This document shows, piece by piece, positions 51,388 to 60,772 of a stretch of DNA of 64,000 bases. This DNA comes from Pseudaminobacter sp047739745. GTDB lineage: Bacteria > Pseudomonadota > Alphaproteobacteria > Rhizobiales > Rhizobiaceae. The stretch lies in assembly GCF_047739745.1 (NCBI RefSeq), contig NZ_JBLLVA010000021.1, positions 1 through 64,000 on the forward strand, read 5' to 3'. Each line of letters starts with the position of its first letter. Position 1 is the first letter of the stretch. A model generated the notes under the pieces. The model saw nothing but the letters and a program-made list of their open reading frames with translations, was not told the origin of the DNA and did no database searches. The position numbers and the translations under genes were made by a program.

Positions 51388-53006
51388 GGCACCTCGCCGA
51401 AAGCTTGTTCGCGCTGAATGGCTGAATCCGGGAAATTGAACCAGTCGAGCGACAGGCCGTAGCGTTCCTGATGATAGGCATCGAGCCTTCGCACCATCGA
51501 CTTCTCCGGCGGGGGATTGAGCCGCAGCGCCCTGCCCCAGCGATATTTCACGATCTCGCCATTCCTGACCACCTGCTCGCCATTCTTGAAGACCGCAGCC
51601 GCCGAGCCGAACATCCCGGCGATATCGGTGCCCTTGCGATAGACGGCGATATCGGCGATCGCACCGGTGCCGAGATGGCCTCTGTCCTTCAGCCCGAGCA
51701 GCTTTGCGGGTGCTGCGCGCGTCATGATGGCGATTTCCTCAAAGCTGTATTCACGGTCAATGGACGCCAGCGTCGACAAGGCCAAAGCCTTTTGCGACAG
51801 CTTGGACGCGGCCTCCTCGCGGGCATTGCGGTCCATCAGCAATTCGAAAAGCTTCGGATAGGCGGTAAAGGGCGCGCCGTTGGGATGATCGGTGGTGAAG
51901 AACACGCGCCACGGATCGTCGATCAGCAGGAAAAGCTCGAGCCCCACCGCCCACTGCACGGTGCCGTAGAAATCGCCCTTGTAACGGTAGGGCACGATGC
52001 CGCCGCCATTGCCGTCGCCGTCGAAAATCATGGTCTTCTTCGGACTGGCCGAGCCGCGCGCCGAAAACTGCCGCAGCACATCCGACGAGATCGTCACCGT
52101 CTGGCCGAACATCACCTGGCCGATATCGATTGTGACTTCGGGCGTATTGTTGACCAGTTCGGCAAGCCGGGCCGCGGCGGAAGAGAATTTCCGCCGGCCT
52201 TGGGTGCCGTAGCCGTAAAATTGCAGATGGGCGAGATGCATCGGCACGCCTTCGGCCGCCGCGATCGTGTCGGCCGCCGTGTCGGCCGAGCCCGCTGCAC
52301 CCAGATTGTTGCAATGGACATGCAGCGGATGCGGCACGCCAAGTGCGGAGACCGCCGCCTGTAGAGTCTTGACGATGCGCCGCGAGCTTACGCCATAGGA
52401 GGGCACGACGTCGTCGAGCGAGAACGTCCGCACATTTTCCTTGAAGGCAGTCGCGGCGCCGGCATTGATGACCTTGACGCCAAGCGCCCGGCTCGACGCG
52501 ACCGTCCAGGCAACATAATCCTCGATCATGCTGGCCGATGCATTGTCCCGGATCATCGACAGCAGGAAATCGTCATTGCCGAGGATCGCCAGGGTCGCCT
52601 TGTCGATGATCGGAATATCGGCAAGTTCCAGATGGGTATGGAGCGCCGCGCCCGGCGACATGGCAGGCTCGACGACCGTGGTGAAGCCCATCTTCGCATA
52701 GCGGCAGCCGGTTTCGAACGTCGACCAGCCGGCGTTGGAAAGCGGTGTCTCGGCCGGCCGTGGCCTATGTGCCTTATGCTGTTCGGGCAAAAGCAGCCGC
52801 GCCGTGTTCACATTGCCGCCGCCGATATGGGAGTGGATGTCGATCGCGCCAGCCATGACGATGCAGCCTGTCGCGTCGACGGTCTGGTCGGCCTGCCGGC
52901 CAACGGGCGCGGCGACGATCATCTCGTCCTCGATCCAGACATCGCCAATGCCCGATCGGCCGTTCACCGGATCTATGATCTCGCCGCCGGCGATCCTGGT
53001 CAGCAT
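51375..53006 (-). CDS. fhcA: Formyltransferase/hydrolase complex subunit A
   Basis: A 543-residue amidohydrolase-fold protein homologous to FmdA/FwdA. It has the zinc-site motif DIHSHIGGGN (His58, His60) and the LHVHCNNLGAAGS segment. In methylotrophs it hydrolyses the formyl-methanofuran analogue to formate. In frame with overlapping neighbours on both sides (fhcB by seven bases, fhcD by 13). Confidence 0.95.
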   Translation of the reverse strand: MLTRIAGGEIIDPVNGRSGIGDVWIEDEMIVAAPVGRQADQTVDATGCIVMAGAIDIHSHIGGGNVNTARLLLPEQHKAHRPRPAETPLSNAGWSTFETGCRYAKMGFTTVVEPAMSPGAALHTHLELADIPIIDKATLAILGNDDFLLSMIRDNASASMIEDYVAWTVASSRALGVKVINAGAATAFKENVRTFSLDDVVPSYGVSSRRIVKTLQAAVSALGVPHPLHVHCNNLGAAGSADTAADTIAAAEGVPMHLAHLQFYGYGTQGRRKFSSAAARLAELVNNTPEVTIDIGQVMFGQTVTISSDVLRQFSARGSASPKKTMIFDGDGNGGGIVPYRYKGDFYGTVQWAVGLELFLLIDDPWRVFFTTDHPNGAPFTAYPKLFELLMDRNAREEAASKLSQKALALSTLASIDREYSFEEIAIMTRAAPAKLLGLKDRGHLGTGAIADIAVYRKGTDIAGMFGSAAAVFKNGEQVVRNGEIVKYRWGRALRLNPPPEKSMVRRLDAYHQERYGLSLDWFNFPDSAIQREQAFGEVPCNA

Positions 53007-54085
53007 GGCAGCGCCTTTCCGCCCGGCAGGCTCTCGGTGATCGATCGCAGAACCATAGCAGCCGACGGCAAACCGGAATCGGCTTTCGCCGTCACGGCCG
53101 TCAGCGTGCCGATCCTGCTTGAGTAAGCCACCGCGTCGTGGTCCACCTCCGGCTCGCCGATCGCGATGGTGACTGCTGCCCCGGGAACCGGTTCCTCAGT
53201 CTTCGTCAGGGCGATGAAGCTGCCGCTTCCGGCCTCGGGCAAGCCGTCTCCGGAAGCGGAAACGCAGATATGCAGGTCGGCCTCGCCGTCAGCGAGCATT
53301 CGCGACACGTCGAAGCGCCAAGGATCGAATTCCGGCAAACCGCGCGCATGGCTGGTGCGCATTGGAAATCCTGTCATCCAGACGGAAGCGAGCGTGCTGC
53401 CCCACCCGCTTTCGCTGGCCGGCAGATGCAGTGCGGAGGCGCGCTTGGTGCGATTGATATCGGCGATCAGACCTTGCAGCATTTCCAGCGCGAGCAATTG
53501 CAGCGATTGCCCGCAACTGATGAAAACCGGAAAGCGCCCGTCGGCCAGCGCTTTGGCGAAGTCATCGAAATTCGACACCGGGCTGGTGACAGGACGGCCG
53601 AGGCATTGCGCCCGCAGTGCCGCAAGGGTGCCGTTGATATCCGTTCCATCGCAGGAAAGCCGGACTGCCTCGATCCCGTCCGGAACTTCGGTCGATGCGT
53701 CGCCGATGACGAAAAACCTGCGCGCCGACGGCGTATCTCCGTCCAGGTCAGGCTCGACCGTCGCCAGTTCGGCTACGAACCCGCTATGAGCGGCAGGCAG
53801 TTCACCGACCAGAACGATGACGTCCGCGCGCCGGCGCACCTCGCCCGGCGCAATGAACATGCCGCCCCGGTCAGTGCACAGAGCCGTCTCCCGCGCCAGC
53901 GCGTCACCGCCGACATGGTCATAGGCAGCACCGACCTGGCCGGCGAGGAAAATCGCCGCCCTTGCGCCATGTACATCCGTATCCAAACTGAAAACCGGGC
54001 TGAGACTCGACACCAGAAGCTCGGCGGCTTGCTCTACCGCGCGCGCAAACGGAACGTCCCGGTCGCCGATCCATGCAACCGCCAT
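53000..54085 (-). CDS. fhcB: Formyltransferase/hydrolase complex subunit B
   Basis: A 361-residue homologue of the B subunit of formylmethanofuran dehydrogenase. Archaeal FwdB carries tungsto/molybdopterin and a 4Fe-4S cluster; no N-terminal cysteine cluster is seen here, in line with bacterial FhcB, which is not a redox enzyme. The N-terminal region (WIGDRDVPFARAVEQAAELL) and CGQSLQLLALEMLQGLIADI are recognisable. The first gene of fhcBADC. Confidence 0.93.
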   Translation of the reverse strand: MAVAWIGDRDVPFARAVEQAAELLVSSLSPVFSLDTDVHGARAAIFLAGQVGAAYDHVGGDALARETALCTDRGGMFIAPGEVRRRADVIVLVGELPAAHSGFVAELATVEPDLDGDTPSARRFFVIGDASTEVPDGIEAVRLSCDGTDINGTLAALRAQCLGRPVTSPVSNFDDFAKALADGRFPVFISCGQSLQLLALEMLQGLIADINRTKRASALHLPASESGWGSTLASVWMTGFPMRTSHARGLPEFDPWRFDVSRMLADGEADLHICVSASGDGLPEAGSGSFIALTKTEEPVPGAAVTIAIGEPEVDHDAVAYSSRIGTLTAVTAKADSGLPSAAMVLRSITESLPGGKALPC

Positions 54086-54189
54086 ACTTAACTAACTTTC
54101 TGGTGCCAATTCGATCTTAAACGAAACAGTTTTCGAGTTGAACCCTGTTATCCGACATTTCCGCCCGGCTCAATTCGCCTAAAGCAGCC

Positions 54190-54582
54190 TCAATCGTACT
54201 TGATATAGGCGAAACGCTGGTCCGTCGGTGGCGTACCCTCGAGCGCGCCGCCTTCCTTGGCCGGTTGCCAGTGGATCACATCTTCGATCTTGCGGGCGAG
54301 CTCGAAATCCTTGTCGGTGACGCCTTTTGCCGCATGATTCGTCAGCTTGACCTCGACCCAGGCATAGGACGCAGCGATATCGGGATGATGCCAGGCGGCT
54401 TCCGCCAGATGGCCCACGGTGTTGATCACCATCAGCGTGGATTTCCAGCCATGCGTCTTGTACTTTCGCCTGATCCAGCCGTTTTCATAGCGCCAACCGG
54501 GCAGGTCGCGGTTCAGCCGCTCGGTGATCTCGGCCTCGGAATAAACGCGCTCTTTCGGTCTTTTCTTGTCTTCGTCGCTCAT
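54190..54582 (-). CDS. Pterin-4a-carbinolamine dehydratase-like protein
   Basis: A 130-residue DCoH/PhhB-fold protein. The active-site motif E-A-A-W-H-H-P and the later LTNHAAKGVTDKDFELARKI match the family; the pair of adjacent His residues and the downstream His are kept. It is probably involved in H4MPT metabolism here, not phenylalanine hydroxylation, since no phhA is nearby. The start at 54582 follows ggag; other ATGs lie at 54588 and 54603. It is separated from fhcB by 104 bases and probably belongs to the same transcript. Confidence 0.85.
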   Translation of the reverse strand: MSDEDKKRPKERVYSEAEITERLNRDLPGWRYENGWIRRKYKTHGWKSTLMVINTVGHLAEAAWHHPDIAASYAWVEVKLTNHAAKGVTDKDFELARKIEDVIHWQPAKEGGALEGTPPTDQRFAYIKYD

Positions 54583-54707
54583 CGTCATCTCCGGCTGTTG
54601 CATTAGGCTGCCTGTATATGGCACCGATGCGAAGGGCAACTGATGCCCTTCGCCGCTTGCTCGCTCCATGAAAGCCGCTATCATGGCGGCGGGCACCTAA
54701 ACTTCTG

Positions 54708-54726
54708 TGATGCACGTATGATGCAC
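54708..54726. promoter_or_regulatory. Direct repeat in the divergent C1-cluster control region
   Basis: tgatgcac occurs at 54708-54715 and 54719-54726, 11 bases apart (one helical turn), immediately before the mptG start and upstream of the divergent dehydratase/fhc operon. The overlapping cgtatgatg also occurs at 60606-60614, upstream of fae. It may be a regulator site for C1 genes. Confidence 0.4.
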
Positions 54727-54740
54727 CCACCAGGGGGCAG

Positions 54741-55709
54741 ATGTCTAATTCTGTTACGATCAAAGTACCAGCACGGCTTCATCTCGGTTTCTTGGACCTG
54801 AGCGGCGAGAGCGCGCGCCGATTCGGCAGCCTCGGCCTGCCGCTGAGCGAGCCGGAAATGGTTGCGACATTGTCGCGCGCCGGCGAGACAACCGTCGAAG
54901 GCGACAAGGACGGCCGCGCGGCCGAACACCTGGCGACGCTGTCGCGGCACCTTGGTATTCGCGCACGGCACCGGCTGGTGATCGAACGCGCCATTCCGCG
55001 CCATGCAGGCCTGGGTTCGGGCACGCAGATAGCGATCGCGGTGGCGGCCGCCCTGCGCACCCTGCACCAGCTGCCTCTGGACGTCGGCAACGACGCGATC
55101 CTTCTGGGACGCGGAGAGCGGTCCGGAATCGGCATTGCCAGCTTTGAAAATGGCGGCCTCATCGTCGATGCGGGAAAGGACAACGGCGCCACCCAGCCCC
55201 CTGTCATCGCGCGGATCCCGTTCCCGGAAGACTGGCGCGTCATACTGGTGATGGAGTCCGATCAAGCCGGCATCCATGGCGAGCAGGAGGTCAAGGCTTT
55301 CAAGGCGTTGCCGCCGTTTCCGACTGCAAGCGCTGGTGAAATCTGTCGCCACGTGCTGATGGGCGCAATGCCGGCCCTGGTCGAGCGCGACCTGCCCGCC
55401 TTTGGCGAGGCAATCGCGCGAATCCAGACGATCATCGGTTCCTATTTCGCTCCGGCGCAGGGCGGCATCTTCACCAGCAAACGGGTGGAAGCTGTAATAC
55501 AACGGCTCGCGGAGGCCGGCGCCGTCGGAATGGGGCAAAGTTCGTGGGGGCCGACCGGCTTCGTCTTCGCACCGTCGCAGGACGCCGCAGCAGAGTTCGT
55601 GCGCGCTGCCGCTCCAACGATCAAGGACGGAATGCAGGTCAGGATCGTCCGGGGAAGGAACTCCGGCGCCGATATCATTTCGTCAGGGCTCGACCTCGTC
55701 GGAAGTTGA
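54741..55709 (+). CDS. mptG: Beta-ribofuranosylaminobenzene 5'-phosphate synthase
   Basis: A 322-residue GHMP-family protein. It performs the first committed step of H4MPT synthesis, joining 4-hydroxybenzoate or p-aminobenzoate to PRPP with loss of CO2. ARLHLGFLDLSGESARRFGS is the family's start, and the GHMP loop is RHAGLGSGTQIAIAVA (about 93-108). GQSSWGPTGFVF near the C-terminus is conserved. It leads the plus-strand operon of C1 genes. Confidence 0.92.
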   Translation: MSNSVTIKVPARLHLGFLDLSGESARRFGSLGLPLSEPEMVATLSRAGETTVEGDKDGRAAEHLATLSRHLGIRARHRLVIERAIPRHAGLGSGTQIAIAVAAALRTLHQLPLDVGNDAILLGRGERSGIGIASFENGGLIVDAGKDNGATQPPVIARIPFPEDWRVILVMESDQAGIHGEQEVKAFKALPPFPTASAGEICRHVLMGAMPALVERDLPAFGEAIARIQTIIGSYFAPAQGGIFTSKRVEAVIQRLAEAGAVGMGQSSWGPTGFVFAPSQDAAAEFVRAAAPTIKDGMQVRIVRGRNSGADIISSGLDLVGS

Positions 55710-55748
55710 GCTCTAACAGTTCCTCCCCAAAACCCGAAAGACATGCCC

Positions 55749-56645
55749 ATGGCCCGCAAACATATTCTGCATATGCTCACGCCGCTCAAACAGATGAGCC
55801 CGTTCGACGTCAACATGGCGCTTGACGCCGGCTTCGACGCCGTCGTTCCCTATGTCGGCGTCACTCTTGGCGAGGTGACCGGGCTCGTGCAGGATGCGAT
55901 ATTCTCGCGGCCGCCGGACGCCGGCGTCAACACCGGCATCTTCATTGCCGGCAAGGACGTCTCGCTCGCACTCGACATGTTCGACGCGGCGAAGAAGGCA
56001 ATGGTGCCGCCTTTCGAGATTTCCGTGTTTGCCGATCCGGCCGGCTCGTTCACGACGGCCGCGGCAATGGTCGCCAAGGTGGAAAAGGCGCTCGAGAAGA
56101 AATTCAGCCGCGGCTTGAAGGATGCCCGCATCGTCGTCTTCGGCGCGACCGGCGTCGTCGGCTTCTGCACGGCGGTCATTGCCGCCAAGGAAGGCGCCAA
56201 GGTCACCCTCGCCGGGCATGACGGCGCCGAGCGCGTCGGCAAAATCGCGGCCGAAATCGCCAGCCGTTTCCAGGTCGATGTCAGTCCGGCCGACGGATCG
56301 ACCGCAGACAAGAAGGCGGTTCTCGTTCAGGCGAGCGACGTTGTCCTGTCGGCCGCCAAGGCGGGAATCCAGGTTCTTTCAAAGGCTGAGTTGAAAGATG
56401 CCGGAAATCTGCTGGTTGCGGCCGACGTGAACGCTGTTCCGCCTGCCGGTATAGAGGGGCTGGCCGTCAATGCCGACAGTGCCGCACTCGAAGGAATGAA
56501 CGGCGTTGGCATCGGCGCGCTTGCCATCGGCAATGTCAAGTACAAGACCGAATTCGGACTCTTTCAGAAGATGATCGGCTCGAAAAAACCGGTCGCATTC
56601 GACTTTCAGGACGCATTTTCCCTTGCACGCGAGATCGCGAAATAA
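55749..56645 (+). CDS. mtdB: NAD(P)-dependent methylene-H4MPT dehydrogenase
   Basis: A 298-residue dehydrogenase that oxidises methylene-H4MPT to methenyl-H4MPT. MARKHILHMLTPLKQMSPFD is the conserved N-terminus, and the Rossmann fold shows VVFGATGVVGFCTAVIAAKE (about 134-153). The start at 55749 is preferred over an ATG two codons upstream. The next gene overlaps its end by 23 bases. Confidence 0.95.
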   Translation: MARKHILHMLTPLKQMSPFDVNMALDAGFDAVVPYVGVTLGEVTGLVQDAIFSRPPDAGVNTGIFIAGKDVSLALDMFDAAKKAMVPPFEISVFADPAGSFTTAAAMVAKVEKALEKKFSRGLKDARIVVFGATGVVGFCTAVIAAKEGAKVTLAGHDGAERVGKIAAEIASRFQVDVSPADGSTADKKAVLVQASDVVLSAAKAGIQVLSKAELKDAGNLLVAADVNAVPPAGIEGLAVNADSAALEGMNGVGIGALAIGNVKYKTEFGLFQKMIGSKKPVAFDFQDAFSLAREIAK

Positions 56646-57753
56646 TTCGAAAGCCGTGCTTATCGCGGCGATTTCGGGCCGGGCGCTGGCTGCGGCGGCA
56701 CGGCGCGCGGGTTATCGCGTGCTGGTCGCCGACATGTTCTGCGACATGGACACGGTGGCGCTTGCCGACCGCACCGCCAAGATACCCGGCGATTTTCACC
56801 GCGGCATCGATGGCGAACGCCTGATCGATACGCTGGAGGAACTGGCGTCTGGCGACGAGCCGCTGGCGGTCGTCTGCGGTTCCGGCTTCGAGCGAAGACC
56901 TGAGATCATCGATGCCATCGCGCAGCGCTTTCCCCTTGCGGGCAATCGTGGCGAGGCAATTCGGAGGGTCAAATCGCCGGAACTATTCGCCGCCGACTGC
57001 GCGGCACTCGGCATACCGCATCCGCAGGTGCAGCGGCAGCCACCGCCTGACCCGGAGAACTGGCTTGCCAAGACGGCAGGAGCTGCCGGCGGCACCCATG
57101 TTCAGTCCGCCAGGGGCATGGCGGCGGATCCCGGCCGCTACTTCCAGCGTCTTGTCCATGGCGACAATGTGTCGGCGCTCTTCATCGGCGACGGCAACAG
57201 CGCGCGCATCGTCGGCTTTAGCCGGCAGTTCGTGTCGCCCCGGCCCAATGCGCCCTATCGATATGGCGGAGCGCTTCGCCTGCAAAGATTCGATCGGCGG
57301 CATGCCGCGATGATCGGCGGCTGGTTGTCCGGCCTCACCCGGCGGATCGGTCTTGTCGGTCTTTGCAGCGCCGACCTCATTCGCAACAGCGACGGCTATC
57401 AGCTTCTGGAGATCAATCCGCGGCCGGGCGCCACGCTCGACATTTTCGACAGCGACGAGGCTCCGCTGATCGAATCGCACCTCAATGCATCGAAGGGCGC
57501 CCCCATTGCCCTGCCGCGTTTCAAGGACAACATGGCATCGATGATCGCCTATACGACGCGACCGGTCGATCAATTTCCTGCTATCGCCTGGCCCGAATGG
57601 ACTGCCGATCGCCAGTCCGCGGGCACAAGGCTCGATGCTGGCGATCCGGTCTGCACCATTTTCGCCCGCGGACCCAATGCCGCCGCGACCCGACAAAAAC
57701 TGGATAAGAATTTCCGGCATCTGAAGTCCCATTGGGAAGGAGTTCGGCCATGA
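56623..57753 (+). CDS. ATP-grasp protein, MfnD-like (tyramine-glutamate ligase-like)
   Basis: A 376-residue ATP-grasp enzyme. KPE/LAKTAGAAGGTHVQSARG (ATP-binding loop) and YQLLEINPRPGATLDIFDS (metal-binding Glu/Asn) are clear. Its position between mtdB and mch matches the conserved ATP-grasp gene of bacterial H4MPT clusters (orfY). The archaeal relative MfnD ligates glutamate to tyramine in methanofuran synthesis, so a similar role in the Fhc cofactor is likely. It starts at a TTG within the mtdB end and overlaps mch by four bases. Confidence 0.8.
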   Translation: MHARSRNNSKAVLIAAISGRALAAAARRAGYRVLVADMFCDMDTVALADRTAKIPGDFHRGIDGERLIDTLEELASGDEPLAVVCGSGFERRPEIIDAIAQRFPLAGNRGEAIRRVKSPELFAADCAALGIPHPQVQRQPPPDPENWLAKTAGAAGGTHVQSARGMAADPGRYFQRLVHGDNVSALFIGDGNSARIVGFSRQFVSPRPNAPYRYGGALRLQRFDRRHAAMIGGWLSGLTRRIGLVGLCSADLIRNSDGYQLLEINPRPGATLDIFDSDEAPLIESHLNASKGAPIALPRFKDNMASMIAYTTRPVDQFPAIAWPEWTADRQSAGTRLDAGDPVCTIFARGPNAAATRQKLDKNFRHLKSHWEGVRP

Positions 57754-58706
57754 ACGATGGCTCCGCGTTTCTCAACGAAAATGCACAACGCATCGCCGAC
57801 GGCATGGTCCGCGATGCCGAACGGCTCCGCCTCAAGGTTTCGACGGGCACGCTCGGCGAACGGCTGATCGATGCCGGCGCCGATGCGGCCGGCAGCATCG
57901 AAGCGGGCCTGCGCATGGCCGAAGCGACGATGGGTGGTCTCGGCACCATCTCGACTGTCATGGACCGCGCCTCGGGCAAATGGCCGTTTCAGGTGGAGGT
58001 CCGCTCTTCGCAGCCGGTGCTTGCCTGCCTGGCTAGCCAATATGCCGGCTGGAACCTTTCGGGCGGCGACTATTTCGCGATGGGTTCGGGGCCGGTGCGA
58101 GCCCTGGCCCGTGTCGAGCCGTTGTTTTCCACACTCTCCTACCGCGAGAAGGCAACGGCCTCGGTCGTGCTTCTGGAGACGGCCAAGCCGCCGCCGCCGC
58201 CCGTCGTGGAAAAAGTCGCCAAGGCAACCGGCATCGCTCCGGAAAATCTGACTTTCATCTACGCGCCGACGCAAAGCGTTGCCGGAGCGGTCCAGATCGT
58301 CTGTCGCGTTCTGGAAGTTGCCTTGCACAAGGCCAACGATCTGAAGTTTCCGCTTGAAAACATCGTGGAGGGAATAGGCGCCGCACCTGTTCCGGCACCA
58401 CATCCCGATTTCCTGACCGCGATGGGCCGCACCAACGACGCCATCATCTATGGCGGCGTCGTGCAGCTTTTCGTGCGTGGCCCGGCCGATCAGGCAAAGG
58501 AACTTGCCGATAAATTGCCGAGCCGCACGTCGCGCGATTATGGCCGTCCGTTCGCCGAGATATTCAAGCATTTCAAAGGCGACTTCTACGCCATCGACCC
58601 GCTGCTGTTCAGCCCGGCCGAGGTGCTGGTGACGGCCATCGAGACGGGCGATACATTCCGCAATGGCGGCGCCGACCTTCCGATGCTGGAAAAAAGCCTG
58701 GGCTAG
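57750..58706 (+). CDS. mch: Methenyl-H4MPT cyclohydrolase
   Basis: A 318-residue Mch that hydrolyses methenyl-H4MPT to 5-formyl-H4MPT. LNENAQRIADGMVRDAERLR, FSGGDYFAMGSGPVRALARV and GRTNDAIIYGGVVQLFV are family hallmarks. The ATG at 57750 overlaps the preceding gene's TGA (ATGA) and is preferred to an in-frame upstream codon at 57732. In the middle of the plus-strand operon. Confidence 0.95.
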   Translation: MNDGSAFLNENAQRIADGMVRDAERLRLKVSTGTLGERLIDAGADAAGSIEAGLRMAEATMGGLGTISTVMDRASGKWPFQVEVRSSQPVLACLASQYAGWNLSGGDYFAMGSGPVRALARVEPLFSTLSYREKATASVVLLETAKPPPPPVVEKVAKATGIAPENLTFIYAPTQSVAGAVQIVCRVLEVALHKANDLKFPLENIVEGIGAAPVPAPHPDFLTAMGRTNDAIIYGGVVQLFVRGPADQAKELADKLPSRTSRDYGRPFAEIFKHFKGDFYAIDPLLFSPAEVLVTAIETGDTFRNGGADLPMLEKSLG

Positions 58707-58778
58707 CGGGTCCGCGGCAGGCGCGAACACTTTGAATTTGCGGCATCGTTTCCGAGAATCGATTCCGATTTTCGGAAC

Positions 58779-59753
58779 ATGCAACGGGGTGAACTGGTGA
58801 AACCAAGAATATTCGTCGTCAACGATGCTTCGGGCGCGCAATCGAGAAGCCTTTCGGTAGCGCTGCGGAGGCGCGGTGGTGAAACCATCACCGACTGCCT
58901 GGCCAGCATCACCTTCGACACGACCAGTTCCTGTGGCCTTGTGTTTCCAGGCATCGAGCCCGGCGAACTCCCCGATGCCGTCATCGTCCGCTCGATCTCG
59001 GCCGGTTCGTTCGAAGCGATCACTCGCCGTCTCGGCATTCTTCATGCCCTGGGCAGGCTCGGCGTGCCCGTGTGGAATTCGGCTCAGGCGATCGAGCGCT
59101 GTGTCGACAAGTCGATGACGACGTTCCTGATCCAGCAAGCTGGCCTGCCGACACCGCCGACCTATGCGGTTGAAGGACGAGTTGCAGCGGAAGCGATCGT
59201 GAAGCGGCACATGTCTTCGACCCCGCTGGTGCTGAAACCGCTGTTTGGCGCTCAAGGACGCGGCATCCGTCTGATTCGTTCGCCGGAGGACCTGCCGCCG
59301 CCTGAGGAAATCGACGACGTCTATTACCTCCAGCATTATGTGCGTCGCGCCGGGCCGCCTTTTCGCGACTACCGTGTCTTCGTCTGCGCCGGCAAGGTTC
59401 TGGCGATGATGGCGCGCAAGGGCGAAGGCTGGATCACCAACATCAACCAGGGGGCGACGGCCGAACAGGTGTCGCGCAGCATGGAAAGCCGGCTCGAATC
59501 ACTGGCGCTTGCCGCAGCGGCTGCGATTGGTGCGGATTTCGCCGGCGTCGACATCGTACCGGACAGCGAGGGCGGCCTATCCGTGCTGGAGGTCAACAGC
59601 ATGCCGGCCTGGTCCGGCCTGCAATCGGTGGTCCGGGTCAACATCGCCGACGCGATCGCCGAGGCCCTGCTGGCTTTCGTGCACCAGCGCGCCGTGACGC
59701 GCCGCGCGTTCGCGCATGCCGCGCAGCCGGCCATGGCTACGGCCGAGCCGTAA
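58779..59753 (+). CDS. RimK-family ATP-grasp ligase (MptN-like)
   Basis: A 324-residue ATP-grasp protein of the RimK group. LVLKPLFGAQGRGIRLIRSP (ATP loop), VEVNSMPAWSGLQSVVRVNI (metal-binding region) and the N-terminal IFVVNDASGAQSRSLSVALR are present. It probably adds glutamate to the H4MPT side chain like archaeal MptN; it corresponds in position to orf5 of Methylorubrum. The start could be the ATG at 58779 or the GTG at 58797 (MKPRIFVVND), which has ggggtg before it. Confidence 0.82.
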   Translation: MQRGELVKPRIFVVNDASGAQSRSLSVALRRRGGETITDCLASITFDTTSSCGLVFPGIEPGELPDAVIVRSISAGSFEAITRRLGILHALGRLGVPVWNSAQAIERCVDKSMTTFLIQQAGLPTPPTYAVEGRVAAEAIVKRHMSSTPLVLKPLFGAQGRGIRLIRSPEDLPPPEEIDDVYYLQHYVRRAGPPFRDYRVFVCAGKVLAMMARKGEGWITNINQGATAEQVSRSMESRLESLALAAAAAIGADFAGVDIVPDSEGGLSVLEVNSMPAWSGLQSVVRVNIADAIAEALLAFVHQRAVTRRAFAHAAQPAMATAEP

Positions 59754-59757
59754 CCCG

Positions 59758-60600
59758 ATGCTGCCGCAAAGCGTCATTCGCGCCGCTTACGAACTCGCAT
59801 GCCGGCGGGAAATCGAGGCGCTGAAGCCCGGAAACGTCCATCTGTTCGCCGACGGGCATCGCATGTCGGCCGACCAGTTCCTGACCAGCGCCAGTGTCTC
59901 GTCCGGCCCGCTTACCGACCCGTCATTGTCTGTCGGCACGCGAATCCGGGAGGCGGTGCGCGCCACACAGGATGCGGTCGCAACCAACACAAATCTCGGC
60001 ATCATTCTGCTTTGCGCACCGCTCGCCCGCGCCGCCGAGATGCCGGGAAAAGACCTCAGGGCGAGTTTGCAAACAGTTCTGGACGCCATGGACCTCGACG
60101 ACACGGCGGCCGTCTTCGAGGCAATCGTGCTCGCGTCGCCCGGCGGGCTCGGGTCGGCGTCCAAACACGAGGTGCGCGAAAAACCTAAGGTTCACCTGCT
60201 CGATGCGATGGGCGAGGCGCGCGATCGCGACATGATTGCACGCCAATATGTCACGGGTTTTGCCGACATCTTCGAAGTCGGCCTGCCAGCGCTCGATGCC
60301 GCGCTCTCACGTGGCGAGACCGGCATGTGGCCGACGATTCGCGCCTATCTGAGCTTTCTGACCACACTTCCCGATAGTCATGTGCTGCGCAAGCACGGCG
60401 CAGTAATCGCCGGCGAACTGTGCGAGGAGGCCATCGCCGTGCAGGCACTTCTGGATGAGGCCGGTGATGAAACAGAGCGCATCGCCATCCTCAAGGCGTT
60501 CGACGAAAAGCTGAAGGTCCGGGGCGTCAATCCGGGCACATCCGCCGACCTGACGGTCGCTTGTCTTTTAGTCCACAGCCTCAGCGGCCACCTTGCATAA
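59758..60600 (+). CDS. CitG-like (triphosphoribosyl-dephospho-CoA synthase family) protein
   Basis: A 280-residue protein of the CitG/MdcB fold. ACRREIEALKPGNVHLFADG is the conserved N-terminus, and TNTNLGIILLCAPLARAAEM and GLGSASKHEVREKP are recognisable. No citrate or malonate lyase genes are nearby, and its position (orf7 of bacterial H4MPT clusters) ties it to cofactor synthesis. CitG-type enzymes transfer ribosyl groups, so a phosphoribosyl transfer to the methanopterin analogue is an inference. It starts five bases after the ligase stop. Confidence 0.82.
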   Translation: MLPQSVIRAAYELACRREIEALKPGNVHLFADGHRMSADQFLTSASVSSGPLTDPSLSVGTRIREAVRATQDAVATNTNLGIILLCAPLARAAEMPGKDLRASLQTVLDAMDLDDTAAVFEAIVLASPGGLGSASKHEVREKPKVHLLDAMGEARDRDMIARQYVTGFADIFEVGLPALDAALSRGETGMWPTIRAYLSFLTTLPDSHVLRKHGAVIAGELCEEAIAVQALLDEAGDETERIAILKAFDEKLKVRGVNPGTSADLTVACLLVHSLSGHLA

Positions 60601-60772
60601 GGTAGCGTATGATGGTTGAGTCCGCTTGGCGAAGGCTGTTGCTTTCGCAGGCTATCCAGCCAACCGGCCCGGAGTTTTTCCGGGCGCTGCCAACAAGGAT
60701 AGCTGTCGATCGGGCGCCCGCTCGTGAGCGGCATAATTGGGCACCACCAATGTGTCTTGGAGGAGAATTGGC

